Shown here piece after piece: positions 17,164 to 26,155 of a stretch of 64,000 nucleotides of DNA. This DNA comes from Streptomyces pseudovenezuelae (GTDB taxonomy: Bacteria; Actinomycetota; Actinomycetes; Streptomycetales; Streptomycetaceae): contig NZ_KQ948145.1 in NCBI RefSeq assembly GCF_001513955.1, positions 958,212-1,022,211 of the forward strand. Direction: 5' to 3'. A program made the position numbers and the translations under genes. Numbering within the stretch: the first letter of the stretch is position 1; every line of letters begins with the position of its first letter. The notes beneath the pieces were generated by a model that was not told the origin of the DNA, searched no databases, and worked only from the letters and a program-made list of their open reading frames with translations.

Positions 17164-18029
17164 CGCAGGGTGACGAGGTGCGTCCCGACGAACGGCGCGT
17201 AACACGTCACCGTCGAGGGCGTCCGCAGCACGTCGTCCTCGGCGAACACCTTCCGCACGGCCTCGAACGACACCTCCCCGCTCACCAGGGGTGCCACCCG
17301 GTCGTAGCGCTCCAGCTCCTCCTCCTCACCCCACACGTCCCACAGCAAGGTCTCCACCTTGTTGAGCGCGGCGAGGTCGAGGCGGATGTTCCCCGCCACG
17401 AACCGCTCCCCGACGAACGGCTCCTCCCCGGGCAGGCGCAGCCCGAACCCGGTCTCGTCCGCCCCGCCCTCCCGGATCGCCCGCCAGGCCTCACCGGCGA
17501 CGAGGAACCGCGACCGGGGAACGTCCATCGGGTCGAAGTCCACCGGCCAGTTCGCGGTGATGCCGGGGTCGACCAGTTGCGCGTCCGCCAGCAGCCAGCC
17601 CCGCTTCTCGTCCCAGTACTCGGTGACCACGTGGTCACCGTGGAAGCCGGTCGAGGAGAAGTAGTCGGCGAACCCGGACCGCAGCCGGGCCGGGATGCCG
17701 GCGTGGCGCAGGAGCGAGACGTGCAGCAGCGTGAAGTCGCGGCAGACCCCGACGAAGCGGTCGCCCGGCTCCCGCCGCACGGTCAGCGGCGCGTCGTTGC
17801 GCTCGACGATGATCCGCAGGATGTCGTCGATGTACCGGGTCTCGGCGTCCTGGTAGAGCCGGTCGGTGGGATGGGTGTGCCCGAAGAACTCGCCCTCGAC
17901 CCGATGGATCATCACTTCCCGGACGATCCGGGCGAGCCGAGCGGGGTCGCGCGGCAACCCGGCGTACCGCGGGGCCATGTCCCCGGGGTCGGAGAACACA
18001 CTCTGCGTCGCATAGAAGGAGAGGGGCAC
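17160..18029 (-). CDS. Transglutaminase-like domain protein
   Basis: A 289-residue protein with a transglutaminase/protease-like core. The catalytic Cys lies in GVCRDFTLLHVSLLRHAGIPAR, the His in DHVVTEYWD, and the Asp in LLADAQ. Such cytoplasmic proteins may be cysteine peptidases or amidases; the substrate is unknown. The GTG at 18029 is chosen because GGGAGG lies exactly 6 nt upstream. An open frame reaching 18137 lacks such a site. It stands alone between PucR and the ATPase unit. Confidence 0.82.
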   Translation of the reverse strand: MPLSFYATQSVFSDPGDMAPRYAGLPRDPARLARIVREVMIHRVEGEFFGHTHPTDRLYQDAETRYIDDILRIIVERNDAPLTVRREPGDRFVGVCRDFTLLHVSLLRHAGIPARLRSGFADYFSSTGFHGDHVVTEYWDEKRGWLLADAQLVDPGITANWPVDFDPMDVPRSRFLVAGEAWRAIREGGADETGFGLRLPGEEPFVGERFVAGNIRLDLAALNKVETLLWDVWGEEEELERYDRVAPLVSGEVSFEAVRKVFAEDDVLRTPSTVTCYAPFVGTHLVTLR

Positions 18030-18203
18030 GACGGGCCTCCCGAAGGCGTCATAGGCCACGTGTTCGATTACGGGCCGGCGCACCCCACCGTGCCAAAATG
18101 TCCCGCTCCATGTCCAGCGGACACTTTCGTAACTCAACGGACATCACGCGATCTGGTCCGATCCAACTCCCCCTCCTTACCCTGGGATTGACAAAGAGCG
18201 CGC

Positions 18204-20321
18204 ATGGGGGGAATGCGGGTGCACAGACAGCTGCACGGGCGCGGGGCACTGTTCGACACGGAACCGGCGGGGCTCGCGCCACGGCTCGTGGGGCTGCGGC
18301 CGCACCAGCACCGGGCCATCGCGGTGGAGCATCCGCAGGAACTCCCCTTCGTCGTGCTCACCGGCGCGCGCGGAACGGGCAAGAGCGCCCTGCTGGCCGA
18401 GCTGCGGAGGGCCTACCACGGGCACACCCCGGTCGCCCTGGTCGACTGCGAGGCGGCCGAGTTCGCGGCGCCGCCCGCGGGCCGGGACACCGAGGCCTGG
18501 TCGCCCGTGTCGCAGGCCCTGCTGGTGATCGCCGAGCAGCTCGCACAGCCGGTGACCGGCGCCGGACGGATCACCTTCCCACGGCTGATGTCGGGCCTGG
18601 TCGCGGTGGCCGCCGGAGGGTGGCGGGACGCCGACTCGGAGCGGATCCGGCGCGAGGTCGAGCGGATCCTGCTGCTCAACGAGAGCGGATCGTGGATCGC
18701 CGGGTTCGCCGGCCGCTGGGCCGGGCGGGTCGCCGCCAACGTCGCCGCCGCCGCGACCGGCACCGGACCGCTGCTGTCCTCCGCCATCGAGGCGACCCTG
18801 GAGTCCATCTCCGACAGCTTCGTCCACCGCCGCCGGCAGCGCGCCGCCACCTGGTGGCGCGACTACCCCAACGCGAGCCGCAACGCCCGGCGCGGACTCA
18901 TGCTGCTGTCCGGGCACTTCAGAGCCGGCGGCACCTCCCGCGAACACGCCGAGCGCCATCTCGTGCGCGCCCTGCTCGCCGACCTCACCGACGCCTACGC
19001 CGGCGTACTGCCCCGCATGCAGCGCCTGGGCCGGCCCCTCGTCCTCGTCGACAACGCGCAGTCCGCGCCCGGCCCCGGCCTCACCGACCCCGTCCTGCGC
19101 GACCGCTCCGCGGGCATCGCCGACCAGGTCGTCTTCATCACCGCGCTGCGCGGCACCGGCCGCCCCGCCCTGCGCAACGCCGTCCGGCGCACCCTCCCCG
19201 AGGTCGCCCGGCGCACCGACTGGACGCCCGACCCGGCCTCCCCCGCCTCCCGCGCCCTGCTGGTCTCGCTGCCGCCGCTGACCGCCGACGACACCCTGCA
19301 CATCGTCGACGAGCACCAGGTGCCGCCCCAACTCCCGCACGCCGTGCACCGGTTGACCGGCGGCAACCCGCTGGGCATCACCCTGCTCACCGAATCCGCC
19401 GCCCAGAACGGCACGGGCTCGCTCGGCGAACTGCTCACCTCGGACGTACGGCTGCACGAGGACCGCGACGGCAGGCCCGCCTACGTGGAACTCCTGGACC
19501 GGCTCGTGCCCGCCGACCGGATGGAGGAGCTGACCGTGCTGGCCGCCGCCCACGACCACGACTCCGCCACCGCCCTGGCCGCGGCCCTCCTGCCGGACGA
19601 CTTCGGCCCGGCCGACGTACGGGCGCTGCAGACCCGGCTCGTCCAGGAGGGGCTGCCGGAGGTGCCGGGCAGGTTCGTCGGCGACCCCTTCGTGCGGACG
19701 CTGCTGCTGCTCCGGCTGCATCACCGCTCCGCCGACCACGGGCGCTGGCGCGCGACACACGAGACCCTGATCGCGCACTACGCGCCCCCCGGCCCGGACG
19801 AGGCCCACACCCGCTACCGCCTGCACCACGAACTCGCCCTCGGCTCGACCGAGTCGGCCGTCGCCCACCTGCGCGACACCTTCACCGCCCTGGACACCCG
19901 CACCTGGCTGCGCACCCTGCGCTTCGTCGCCTCGGCGCCCTACTTCCACGCGCACGACGCCGAGGGCCACGACTTCGCCGCCCACGACGACCGGCGCGCG
20001 GCGATCGCCCTCGGCCACACGGACGCCGCCCAGCCGATGCCGGACTCGGCGGACGACCACGCGGTCGCCGTACTGCACCTGCGGATACGGCGGCTGCTGC
20101 ACGCCGTGTGGCAGCTGACCGATCCGCTCGCCCTGCCCGACCCGAAGGTCTGCGACCGGCTGCGCTTCGAGCTGGAGCAGCTGTCCAACCTGCGCCCGGC
20201 CGGCAACGCGCTGCTGTGGCGGGCCTCCCGGGACTGGCCCGAGGACGCGCTCGCCGGCCGCCCGCTCAGGATCCCCGACGGCAACGACGACGACAGCGGC
20301 GACGGCGAGGGGGCGGCGTAA
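18204..20321 (+). CDS. STAND-like P-loop ATPase
   Basis: About 705 residues. A nucleotide-binding domain carries Walker A GARGTGKSA (Lys60) and a Walker B-like strand RPLVLVDNAQ ending at Asp near 283. A winged-helix-like and helical C-terminal region follows, and the tail is acidic (DGNDDDSGDGEGAA). No signal peptide or membrane segment, so cytoplasmic. This resembles STAND/AAA signalling ATPases rather than transporter ATPases, since no ABC LSGGQ signature is present. Its TAA overlaps the ATG of the next gene by 1 nt. Starts at 18213 or GTG 18219 are also possible. Function unknown; conserved pairing with the tethered receptor is inferred. Confidence 0.75.
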   Translation: MGGMRVHRQLHGRGALFDTEPAGLAPRLVGLRPHQHRAIAVEHPQELPFVVLTGARGTGKSALLAELRRAYHGHTPVALVDCEAAEFAAPPAGRDTEAWSPVSQALLVIAEQLAQPVTGAGRITFPRLMSGLVAVAAGGWRDADSERIRREVERILLLNESGSWIAGFAGRWAGRVAANVAAAATGTGPLLSSAIEATLESISDSFVHRRRQRAATWWRDYPNASRNARRGLMLLSGHFRAGGTSREHAERHLVRALLADLTDAYAGVLPRMQRLGRPLVLVDNAQSAPGPGLTDPVLRDRSAGIADQVVFITALRGTGRPALRNAVRRTLPEVARRTDWTPDPASPASRALLVSLPPLTADDTLHIVDEHQVPPQLPHAVHRLTGGNPLGITLLTESAAQNGTGSLGELLTSDVRLHEDRDGRPAYVELLDRLVPADRMEELTVLAAAHDHDSATALAAALLPDDFGPADVRALQTRLVQEGLPEVPGRFVGDPFVRTLLLLRLHHRSADHGRWRATHETLIAHYAPPGPDEAHTRYRLHHELALGSTESAVAHLRDTFTALDTRTWLRTLRFVASAPYFHAHDAEGHDFAAHDDRRAAIALGHTDAAQPMPDSADDHAVAVLHLRIRRLLHAVWQLTDPLALPDPKVCDRLRFELEQLSNLRPAGNALLWRASRDWPEDALAGRPLRIPDGNDDDSGDGEGAA

Positions 20322-21883
20322 TGGCCGGGACAGGCTTCGGAACACGGCTGCGCGAGGGCGTCTGGGAGATCCCCCTGCGCCGGTACGTCGCCCTGCTGCT
20401 CACCCTCGTGGTGCTGGGCGGTCTGGGCTTCGTCGTGCGCACCCTCGCCCACGACGACCGCTCCTGCGCGAAGGGGGTCCTCAGAGCGGAGGGCAGCGAC
20501 GAGTGCGTCGGCGTCTCGGCGACCGGCTACGACTGGGGCCGGGCCCCGCTCCGGCCGGTCGTGCGGGCGATCGACCGCGAGAACCGGTCCATCAAGGGCC
20601 CCTACGTCACCGTGGCCCTCCTGGAGCCCTTCACCGCGACCGACGCCGACAACCTCGGTGACGTGCTGCACGAACTCCAGGGCGCCTATCTCGCGCAGTA
20701 CCAGGCCAACCACCGGTCCAACGGGACCGTCCCGGCGATCCGGCTGGTGCTCGCCAACCCCGGTGCCACCGGCGCCCATTGGGAGCACACCGTCGAGCAG
20801 CTGGCCGGCATGACCGGGGCGAAGGACCGGCTGCGGGCGGTCGCCGGGGTCGGGCTGAGCACCGCCGAGAACAAGCGGGCCGTCGCCGCGCTCACGGCCC
20901 GGGGGATCGCGGTGATCGGCACTTCCATCACCGCCGACAACCTCGCCAACGGACAGCACGGCAAGGACCCCTTCCCCGGACTCGCCCGGGTCGCCCCCAC
21001 CAACACCGACGAGGCCCGCGCGCTCACCTCCTTCGCCCGGGTCGCGGCCGACAAGGCGGTCCTGGTCCACGACCAGAAGGCGGACGACCCGGACAACGGC
21101 GACCCCTACTCGCTGACCCTGCAGCGCTCCTTCGAGAAACTGCTCAAGGGATCGCCGTACGCCCCCTGGTCGTTCAACCCGCCAGACGACCGCAGCCTGG
21201 AGGGCAGTACCGCCAACGACTTCGAGCAGATCACCCACCTGGTCTGCGACACGGACGCCGGCACCGACACCATCCTGTTCGCCGGACGCCACACCCAGCT
21301 GCGGCAGTTCATCAACGCGCTCGGTGAACGCGGCTGCCAGAAGCGCAGGTTCACCCTGCTCACCGGCGACGAGGCGTCCTACCTCACCGGCGACAAGGAC
21401 CTGAACCGGGACGCCCTGAACCACAACCTCACCGTCCGCTACACCGCGCTCGCCCATCCGGACGCCTGGCTCACGTCCCCGCCCGCCACCGGGGGTTCGG
21501 CCGCCGACGCGCAGGCGCTGCTGGACCTGGTGCGCGAGGGCCAGGGCGACAAGGTGGGCCCGATCGGGGACGTCGACCTGGAGGACGGGCAGCTGATCAT
21601 CGCCCACGACGCGATGCGGCTGACGTACCAGGGCATCCGGTTCGCCAAGGGCAGCAAGGACATCCCCACCCTCGAAGAGGTCCGCAACGAGTGGCGGCTG
21701 ATCAAGGGCACCCAGCAGCGCGTCGACGGCGCGAGCGGCTGGATCTGCCTCGACAACCACGGCAACCCGTACGACAAGGCCGTACCGATCGTGGAACTGA
21801 CCTCGCGGGGGACCGCCCGCTTCGTGCGGATCGCCTGGCCGGAGGGGAAGCCGCCGGCAAAGGAGTGCCTGCCGCCCTCGTAG
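20321..21883 (+). CDS. Membrane-tethered type-1 periplasmic-binding (ANF/LivJ-like) protein
   Basis: A 520-residue protein. A short cytoplasmic N-terminus is followed by one membrane anchor at about 21-43 (RYVALLLTLVVLGGLGFVVRTLA). The large extracellular domain looks like a type-1 periplasmic-binding fold: YVTVALLEPF, GVGLSTAENKRAVAALTARG and VIGTSITADNL are typical of LivJ/ANF receptors. There is no lipobox, so unlike ABC binding proteins it appears anchored by a helix. Several cysteines (RSCAK, DECVG, LVCDTD, RGCQK, WICLD, KECLP) could form disulfides. No permease is nearby. It is overlapped with the STAND-like ATPase, suggesting a signalling pair. Confidence 0.78.
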   Translation: MAGTGFGTRLREGVWEIPLRRYVALLLTLVVLGGLGFVVRTLAHDDRSCAKGVLRAEGSDECVGVSATGYDWGRAPLRPVVRAIDRENRSIKGPYVTVALLEPFTATDADNLGDVLHELQGAYLAQYQANHRSNGTVPAIRLVLANPGATGAHWEHTVEQLAGMTGAKDRLRAVAGVGLSTAENKRAVAALTARGIAVIGTSITADNLANGQHGKDPFPGLARVAPTNTDEARALTSFARVAADKAVLVHDQKADDPDNGDPYSLTLQRSFEKLLKGSPYAPWSFNPPDDRSLEGSTANDFEQITHLVCDTDAGTDTILFAGRHTQLRQFINALGERGCQKRRFTLLTGDEASYLTGDKDLNRDALNHNLTVRYTALAHPDAWLTSPPATGGSAADAQALLDLVREGQGDKVGPIGDVDLEDGQLIIAHDAMRLTYQGIRFAKGSKDIPTLEEVRNEWRLIKGTQQRVDGASGWICLDNHGNPYDKAVPIVELTSRGTARFVRIAWPEGKPPAKECLPPS

Positions 21884-21907
21884 GACGGCAGGCAGGGTCC
21901 TCGGGGC

Positions 21908-23014
21908 TCAGACGCCGGCGTACGAGTGCTTTCCGGTGACGAAGATGTTGACGCCGTAGTAGTTGAACAGCCAGCAGCCGAAGGCGAGCATCGCCAGGTA
22001 GGCGGCCTTGCGGCCCTTCCAGCCGGCGGTGGCGCGGGCGTGCAGGTAGCAGGCGTAGGCGACCCAGGTGATGAACGACCAGGTCTCCTTGGGGTCCCAG
22101 CCCCAGTAGCGGCCCCACGCGTCGCCCGCCCAGATCGCGCCCGCGATGATCGTGAAGGTCCACAGCGGGAAGACGGCCGCGTTGACGCGGTAGGCGAACT
22201 TGTCGAGGCTCGCGGAGGCCGGCAGCCGGTCGAGGACGGAGTTCGCGAACCGGCCGGGCGTGCCGCCGGACGCGATCTTGTTCTCGTAGCTGTCCTTGAA
22301 GAGGTACAGGATCGTGGCGACCGCGCCGACGTAGAACACCGCGCCGCAGAAGATCGCGGTGGAGACGTGGATGTACAGCCAGTACGAGTGAAGGGCGGGA
22401 ACCAACTGGTCGCTGGCGGTGTACAGGACGGTGACGGCGAGGCCGAGATCGAGGAGGACCGTGGTGACCAGGAACAGCCCGAGCCAGCGCACGTTCTTCT
22501 TCAGGGCCAGCAGCCCGAGGTACACGGCGACGGCCACCGTGGAGAAGGTGATGTTGAACTCGTACATGTTGCCCCAGGGCGCCCGCTCCACCGAGGCGGC
22601 CCGGGCGACGACCCCGCCGAGCTCGATGAGGAAGGCGAGCACCGTGAGGGAGATGGCGATACGCCCGTAGAGGTCGCCCTGCTCGTCCCCGCCGTGCGCC
22701 CCGGGCCCGTCGGGCACGTCCCGCGAGCCCGCCGCCGACCGCACCACGACCTGCGGCCGCTCCAGTACGGCGGTGCTGCCGCCCTGGTTCACGGTGACGG
22801 CCGGCGCCTTGGCCTTGGTCTTGGTCTTCGCGCCGGCGGTGAGCGCGGCGGCGGTCCGGCCGACCTTGCTGCGGCTGCCGAGGAGCCATTCGGCGATGTA
22901 CGCGAAGAAGGCCAGGGTGTAGACGGCCATGGAGGAGTAGATCAGCGTGTTGCTGATGTTGGCGAGGTGCTCGTTGGTGGCGGTGGCCAACTCGGTTGCG
23001 GCGGCGAGAGTCAC
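21908..23014 (-). CDS. ccsB: Cytochrome c biogenesis protein CcsB (ResC)
   Basis: A 368-residue membrane protein of System II cytochrome c maturation. The tryptophan-rich haem-handling motif WGRYWGWDPKETWSF is present near residue 300, within a set of about eight membrane helices. With ResB it carries haem across the membrane and attaches it to apocytochrome c. The start overlaps the resB stop by ATGA. It is the last gene of the resA, ccdA, resB, ccsB operon. Confidence 0.95.
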   Translation of the reverse strand: MTLAAATELATATNEHLANISNTLIYSSMAVYTLAFFAYIAEWLLGSRSKVGRTAAALTAGAKTKTKAKAPAVTVNQGGSTAVLERPQVVVRSAAGSRDVPDGPGAHGGDEQGDLYGRIAISLTVLAFLIELGGVVARAASVERAPWGNMYEFNITFSTVAVAVYLGLLALKKNVRWLGLFLVTTVLLDLGLAVTVLYTASDQLVPALHSYWLYIHVSTAIFCGAVFYVGAVATILYLFKDSYENKIASGGTPGRFANSVLDRLPASASLDKFAYRVNAAVFPLWTFTIIAGAIWAGDAWGRYWGWDPKETWSFITWVAYACYLHARATAGWKGRKAAYLAMLAFGCWLFNYYGVNIFVTGKHSYAGV

Positions 23015-24702
23015 TTTTCAGACCCTTCAGAGGGTGCTTCTTGGGGTTCGGGGGTGGATTGCTCGGTTTGCGACTGGTCGTACAGCACTCCTGCCAGCTC
23101 GCCCAGTTCCTCCGGCAGCTTCGCCGACTCGCTGCGGCCGAGGCCGGCCATCTCCACGACCGTCACGCCGTCGTCGCCGCGCACCGCCCGCACCCACACC
23201 CGGCGGCGCTGGATGAACAGGGACGCGGCGAGGCCGAAGATCGCGGTGAGGGCGCCGCCGAGGGCCCAGCCACTGGCGGGCTGCTGGACGACCTGGAAGT
23301 TCGCCCACTGCTTGGTGCCCTCGTAGGTGACCGAACCGGCGCCGTTCGGGAGCTTCATGGTCTGGCCGGGCTTCAGGTTCTCCCTGAGCTCCTGGCCCTT
23401 GGCGTCCTTGAAGTCCTTCACATGCGACTTGTCGAGCTGGTACACGCTCTGCGGGATGCCCGAGTCGACACCGAGGTCACCGTGGTACGGCGTGAGGTTG
23501 AGCACCGGGTTGTTCAGCGCGGGGAAGGTGGAGGCCGTCTCGCTGCCCGTGGTGTAGGTCGGCAGGAAGAAGGCCGAGATGCCCAGCTGCTCGCTGACGC
23601 CCTTGGCGTTCTTGTAGCCGTCGAGGACCTTGATCACACCGGTGGAGGTGACGTTGGAGTCCAGCGGCAGCAGCGCGACCGCGTCGCGGTAGACGACGTT
23701 GCCCTTGCCGTCCCGCACGGTGATGAGGGGCGCGTAGCCGTGGGCGGTGAGGTAGACCTTCGCGTCGCCGACCTCCAGCGGCTCGTTGACCTTGACGAGG
23801 GTCTTCCGCCCCTTGCCGTAGGCGCCCTCGCTGTAGGTGATGGCCGCCTGGTAGAGGCGCGGGGTGCCCTTGTTGGGGCCGGTGGTCTCGTAGGTGCCGG
23901 TGAACTTGTTCAGGCGGAAGCTGAGCGGCACCAGGTCGCCGGTGTCGAAGAGGTTCCCGGACTTGAAGTCGTCGTACTGGGTGAGGGTGTTGGAGAAGCC
24001 GTCGCCCTCGACGACCAGCTTGTTGCCCTCGGACTTGAACAGCTGGCCCCAGGCGAAGGCGGTCAGCAGCACGATCAGCGCGATGTGGAAGGCGAGGTTG
24101 CCGACCTCGCGCACATAGCCCTTCTCCCCGGCGACGTTGTCACCGGCGAGGTGGGCGCGGAAGCGCCGCTTCTTCAGGAGGGCGAGCGCGGCCTCGCGGA
24201 CCTGCTCGGGCTCGGCGGCGGTGCGCCAGGTGGTGTAGGCGGGCAGCCGGGTCAGCCGCTTCGGCGCGCCCGGCGGCCGGCTGCGCAGCTGCCCGACGAA
24301 CTGCCAGGTGCGGGGCACGATGCAGCCGACCAGGGAGACGAACAGCAGGATGTAGATCGCGGAGAACCACACCGAGCTGTAGACGTGGAAGAGGCCGAGC
24401 TTGTCGTAGACGTCCCCGAGGGTGGGGTTGTTCTTGACGAAGTCGGCGACCTTCGTGGCGTCGGTACCGGACTGCGGGATCAGCGAGCCGGGGATCGCGC
24501 CGAGCGCCACCAGCAGGAGCAGCAGCAGCGCCACCCGCATCGAGGTCAGCTGGCGCCAGAACCAGCGGGCCCAGCCGATCGCTCCCAGGGTGGGCAGGTT
24601 CGGCGGCCCCTCGACCGGGGCGGTGGACAGCTGGGAGCCGGCGGCACCGAGGTCCTGGTCGCCGACGGAGGCGTCGGGGGTGGCGGGTGTGGTCTTGCTC
24701 AT
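23011..24702 (-). CDS. resB: Cytochrome c biogenesis protein ResB
   Basis: A 563-residue membrane protein and partner of CcsB in the cytochrome c haem lyase complex. Four hydrophobic segments surround a large extracytoplasmic domain (about 190-480), as is usual for ResB. The sequence WFWRQLTSMRVALLLLLLVALGA at the first helix and YEGTKQWANFQVVQQPASGW near the last helix are typical. It has a Ser/Glu-rich C-terminal tail. Gap to ccdA is 3 nt and the overlap with ccsB is 4 nt. Confidence 0.95.
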   Translation of the reverse strand: MSKTTPATPDASVGDQDLGAAGSQLSTAPVEGPPNLPTLGAIGWARWFWRQLTSMRVALLLLLLVALGAIPGSLIPQSGTDATKVADFVKNNPTLGDVYDKLGLFHVYSSVWFSAIYILLFVSLVGCIVPRTWQFVGQLRSRPPGAPKRLTRLPAYTTWRTAAEPEQVREAALALLKKRRFRAHLAGDNVAGEKGYVREVGNLAFHIALIVLLTAFAWGQLFKSEGNKLVVEGDGFSNTLTQYDDFKSGNLFDTGDLVPLSFRLNKFTGTYETTGPNKGTPRLYQAAITYSEGAYGKGRKTLVKVNEPLEVGDAKVYLTAHGYAPLITVRDGKGNVVYRDAVALLPLDSNVTSTGVIKVLDGYKNAKGVSEQLGISAFFLPTYTTGSETASTFPALNNPVLNLTPYHGDLGVDSGIPQSVYQLDKSHVKDFKDAKGQELRENLKPGQTMKLPNGAGSVTYEGTKQWANFQVVQQPASGWALGGALTAIFGLAASLFIQRRRVWVRAVRGDDGVTVVEMAGLGRSESAKLPEELGELAGVLYDQSQTEQSTPEPQEAPSEGSEK

Positions 24703-24705
24703 GGA

Positions 24706-25479
24706 TCAGATCCCCACAGTGAAGCCGGCGGACCAGGACTGGACGTCCTGCACGAGGCGGTCCCACGCGCCGGTCAGCAGCAGCAGCCCGGTCACGATCA
24801 TCATGGTGCCGCCGATGCGCATGACCCAGGTGTAGTGGCGCTTGACCCAGCCGAAGGCGCCGAGCGCCTTGCGGAAGGCGACCGCGGCGAGCACGAAGGG
24901 CACGCCGAGGCCGAGGCAGTAGGCGACGGTCAGTATGGCACCGCGGCCGGCGCTGCCCTGTTGGGAGGACAGGGCGATCACCGAGGCGAGGGTCGGGCCG
25001 ATGCAGGGGGTCCAGCCGATGCCGAACAGCGCGCCCAGCAGCGGGGCGCCGACCAGGCCCATGGTGGGTTTGTTGTGGAAGCGGAACTCCCGCTGGGTCA
25101 TCCAGGGCATGAGGCCCATGAAGAAGACACCCATGAGGATCATGAGCACGCCCAGCACCTTGGACAGCACGCCCTGGTTCTCCTGGAGCGTCTGGCCGAA
25201 GTAGCCGAACAGCGCCCCGCTGGAGACGAACACCGCGGTGAAGCCGAGCACGAACAGGGAGGCGCCCGCGACCATCCGGCCGCGTCGGGCCTCGGCGAGA
25301 TCGGTGCCGGTGACGCCGGTGACGTAGGACAGATAGCCGGGGACCAGCGGCAGGACGCACGGGGAGAAGAAGGAGACCAGGCCGCCGAGGACCGCGATGG
25401 GCAGGGCGAGGAGCAGGGCGCCGTTGAGGACGGTGCCGTTGTAGCCCGTCTCGGCGGCGAGCGTGACCACTGCGCTCAC
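24706..25479 (-). CDS. ccdA: Thiol-disulfide transporter CcdA
   Basis: A 257-residue polytopic membrane protein with about six helices. It passes reducing equivalents from cytoplasmic thioredoxin to the extracytoplasmic ResA. SFFSPCVLPLVPGYLSYVTG carries the first conserved Cys, and GWTPCIGPTLASV the second, matching the DsbD/CcdA active pair. The start is a GTG at 25479, one base after the resA stop, with GAGAAG just upstream. Confidence 0.94.
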   Translation of the reverse strand: MSAVVTLAAETGYNGTVLNGALLLALPIAVLGGLVSFFSPCVLPLVPGYLSYVTGVTGTDLAEARRGRMVAGASLFVLGFTAVFVSSGALFGYFGQTLQENQGVLSKVLGVLMILMGVFFMGLMPWMTQREFRFHNKPTMGLVGAPLLGALFGIGWTPCIGPTLASVIALSSQQGSAGRGAILTVAYCLGLGVPFVLAAVAFRKALGAFGWVKRHYTWVMRIGGTMMIVTGLLLLTGAWDRLVQDVQSWSAGFTVGI

Positions 25480-25480
25480 G

Positions 25481-26089
25481 TCACTTCTCCGCGAGGACCG
25501 GGTCGATCATCTTGCGCAGCTTGCTCTCGCTGAGCGCGGCGAGCGAGCGGGCGGCGATCTTCCCGTCCCGGTCGATGACGAGCGTGGAGGGCACGGCCTG
25601 CGGGTTGAGGGTGCCCTTGGTGAAGCGGAGCATCAGCTTGCCCATCGGGTCGTACAGGCTGGGGAAGGTGATGCCCATGTCCTTCTCGAAGGCGCGGGCG
25701 TTCTGGACGCTGGTGTCGCGGGTGTTGACGCCGACGAACTGCACGTCCTTGCCCTTGAGCTCCTTGTTGACCGCTTCCAGGTTGGGTGCCTCGGCCCGGC
25801 ACGGGGCGCACCAGGAGCCCCACATGTTCAGGACGACGACCTTGCCCTTGTAGTCGGCGACGTCGAGCTGTCCGCCGTCGACGGTCTTCCCGGACAGGTC
25901 GGGGGCGGCGCCCCGGTCCCCCTTGTCGGCGGTCGAGATGCCGTCCGCGCCCATGACGAAGTTGGTGTCACCGCCGCCGCCCGAGGTGCCGCCCGAACTG
26001 CAGGCGGACAGGGTCAGCGCTGCGGCTGCGGCACCCACGCTGAGCAGGGTGGTGCGGACTCGGGAGCGGCTACGGCTGGCGGCACTCAT
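25481..26089 (-). CDS. resA: Thioredoxin-like lipoprotein ResA/TlpA
   Basis: A 202-residue redoxin that reduces the CXXCH cysteines of apocytochrome c before haem attachment. The signal peptide ends in lipobox LTLSAC (Cys30), so it is predicted to be a membrane-anchored lipoprotein. The active site WCAPC gives Cys94 and Cys97. The fold continues to a cis-Pro region VPSTLVID. First gene of the cytochrome c maturation operon, 66 nt downstream of the deacetylase-like gene on the same strand. Confidence 0.93.
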   Translation of the reverse strand: MSAASRSRSRVRTTLLSVGAAAAALTLSACSSGGTSGGGGDTNFVMGADGISTADKGDRGAAPDLSGKTVDGGQLDVADYKGKVVVLNMWGSWCAPCRAEAPNLEAVNKELKGKDVQFVGVNTRDTSVQNARAFEKDMGITFPSLYDPMGKLMLRFTKGTLNPQAVPSTLVIDRDGKIAARSLAALSESKLRKMIDPVLAEK

Positions 26090-26155
26090 GTGAAAAGTTT
26101 CGCATGCCCGTTCCGGGGATCTTGGGCACCCCCCTTGCGGGCGGAAACCCGCATT

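Noticed and set aside
18049-18120. Possible tRNA because of a GTTCGATTAC stretch
   Set aside because: No acceptor stem or cloverleaf could be drawn around it.
18030-18137. Longer start for the transglutaminase gene at 18137
   Set aside because: The GTG at 18029 has GGGAGG at 6 nt; the extension has no comparable site.
18188-18216. TTGACA at 18188 as the -35 of the ATPase gene
   Set aside because: A -10 at the correct spacing would fall inside the coding start, so it is probably chance.
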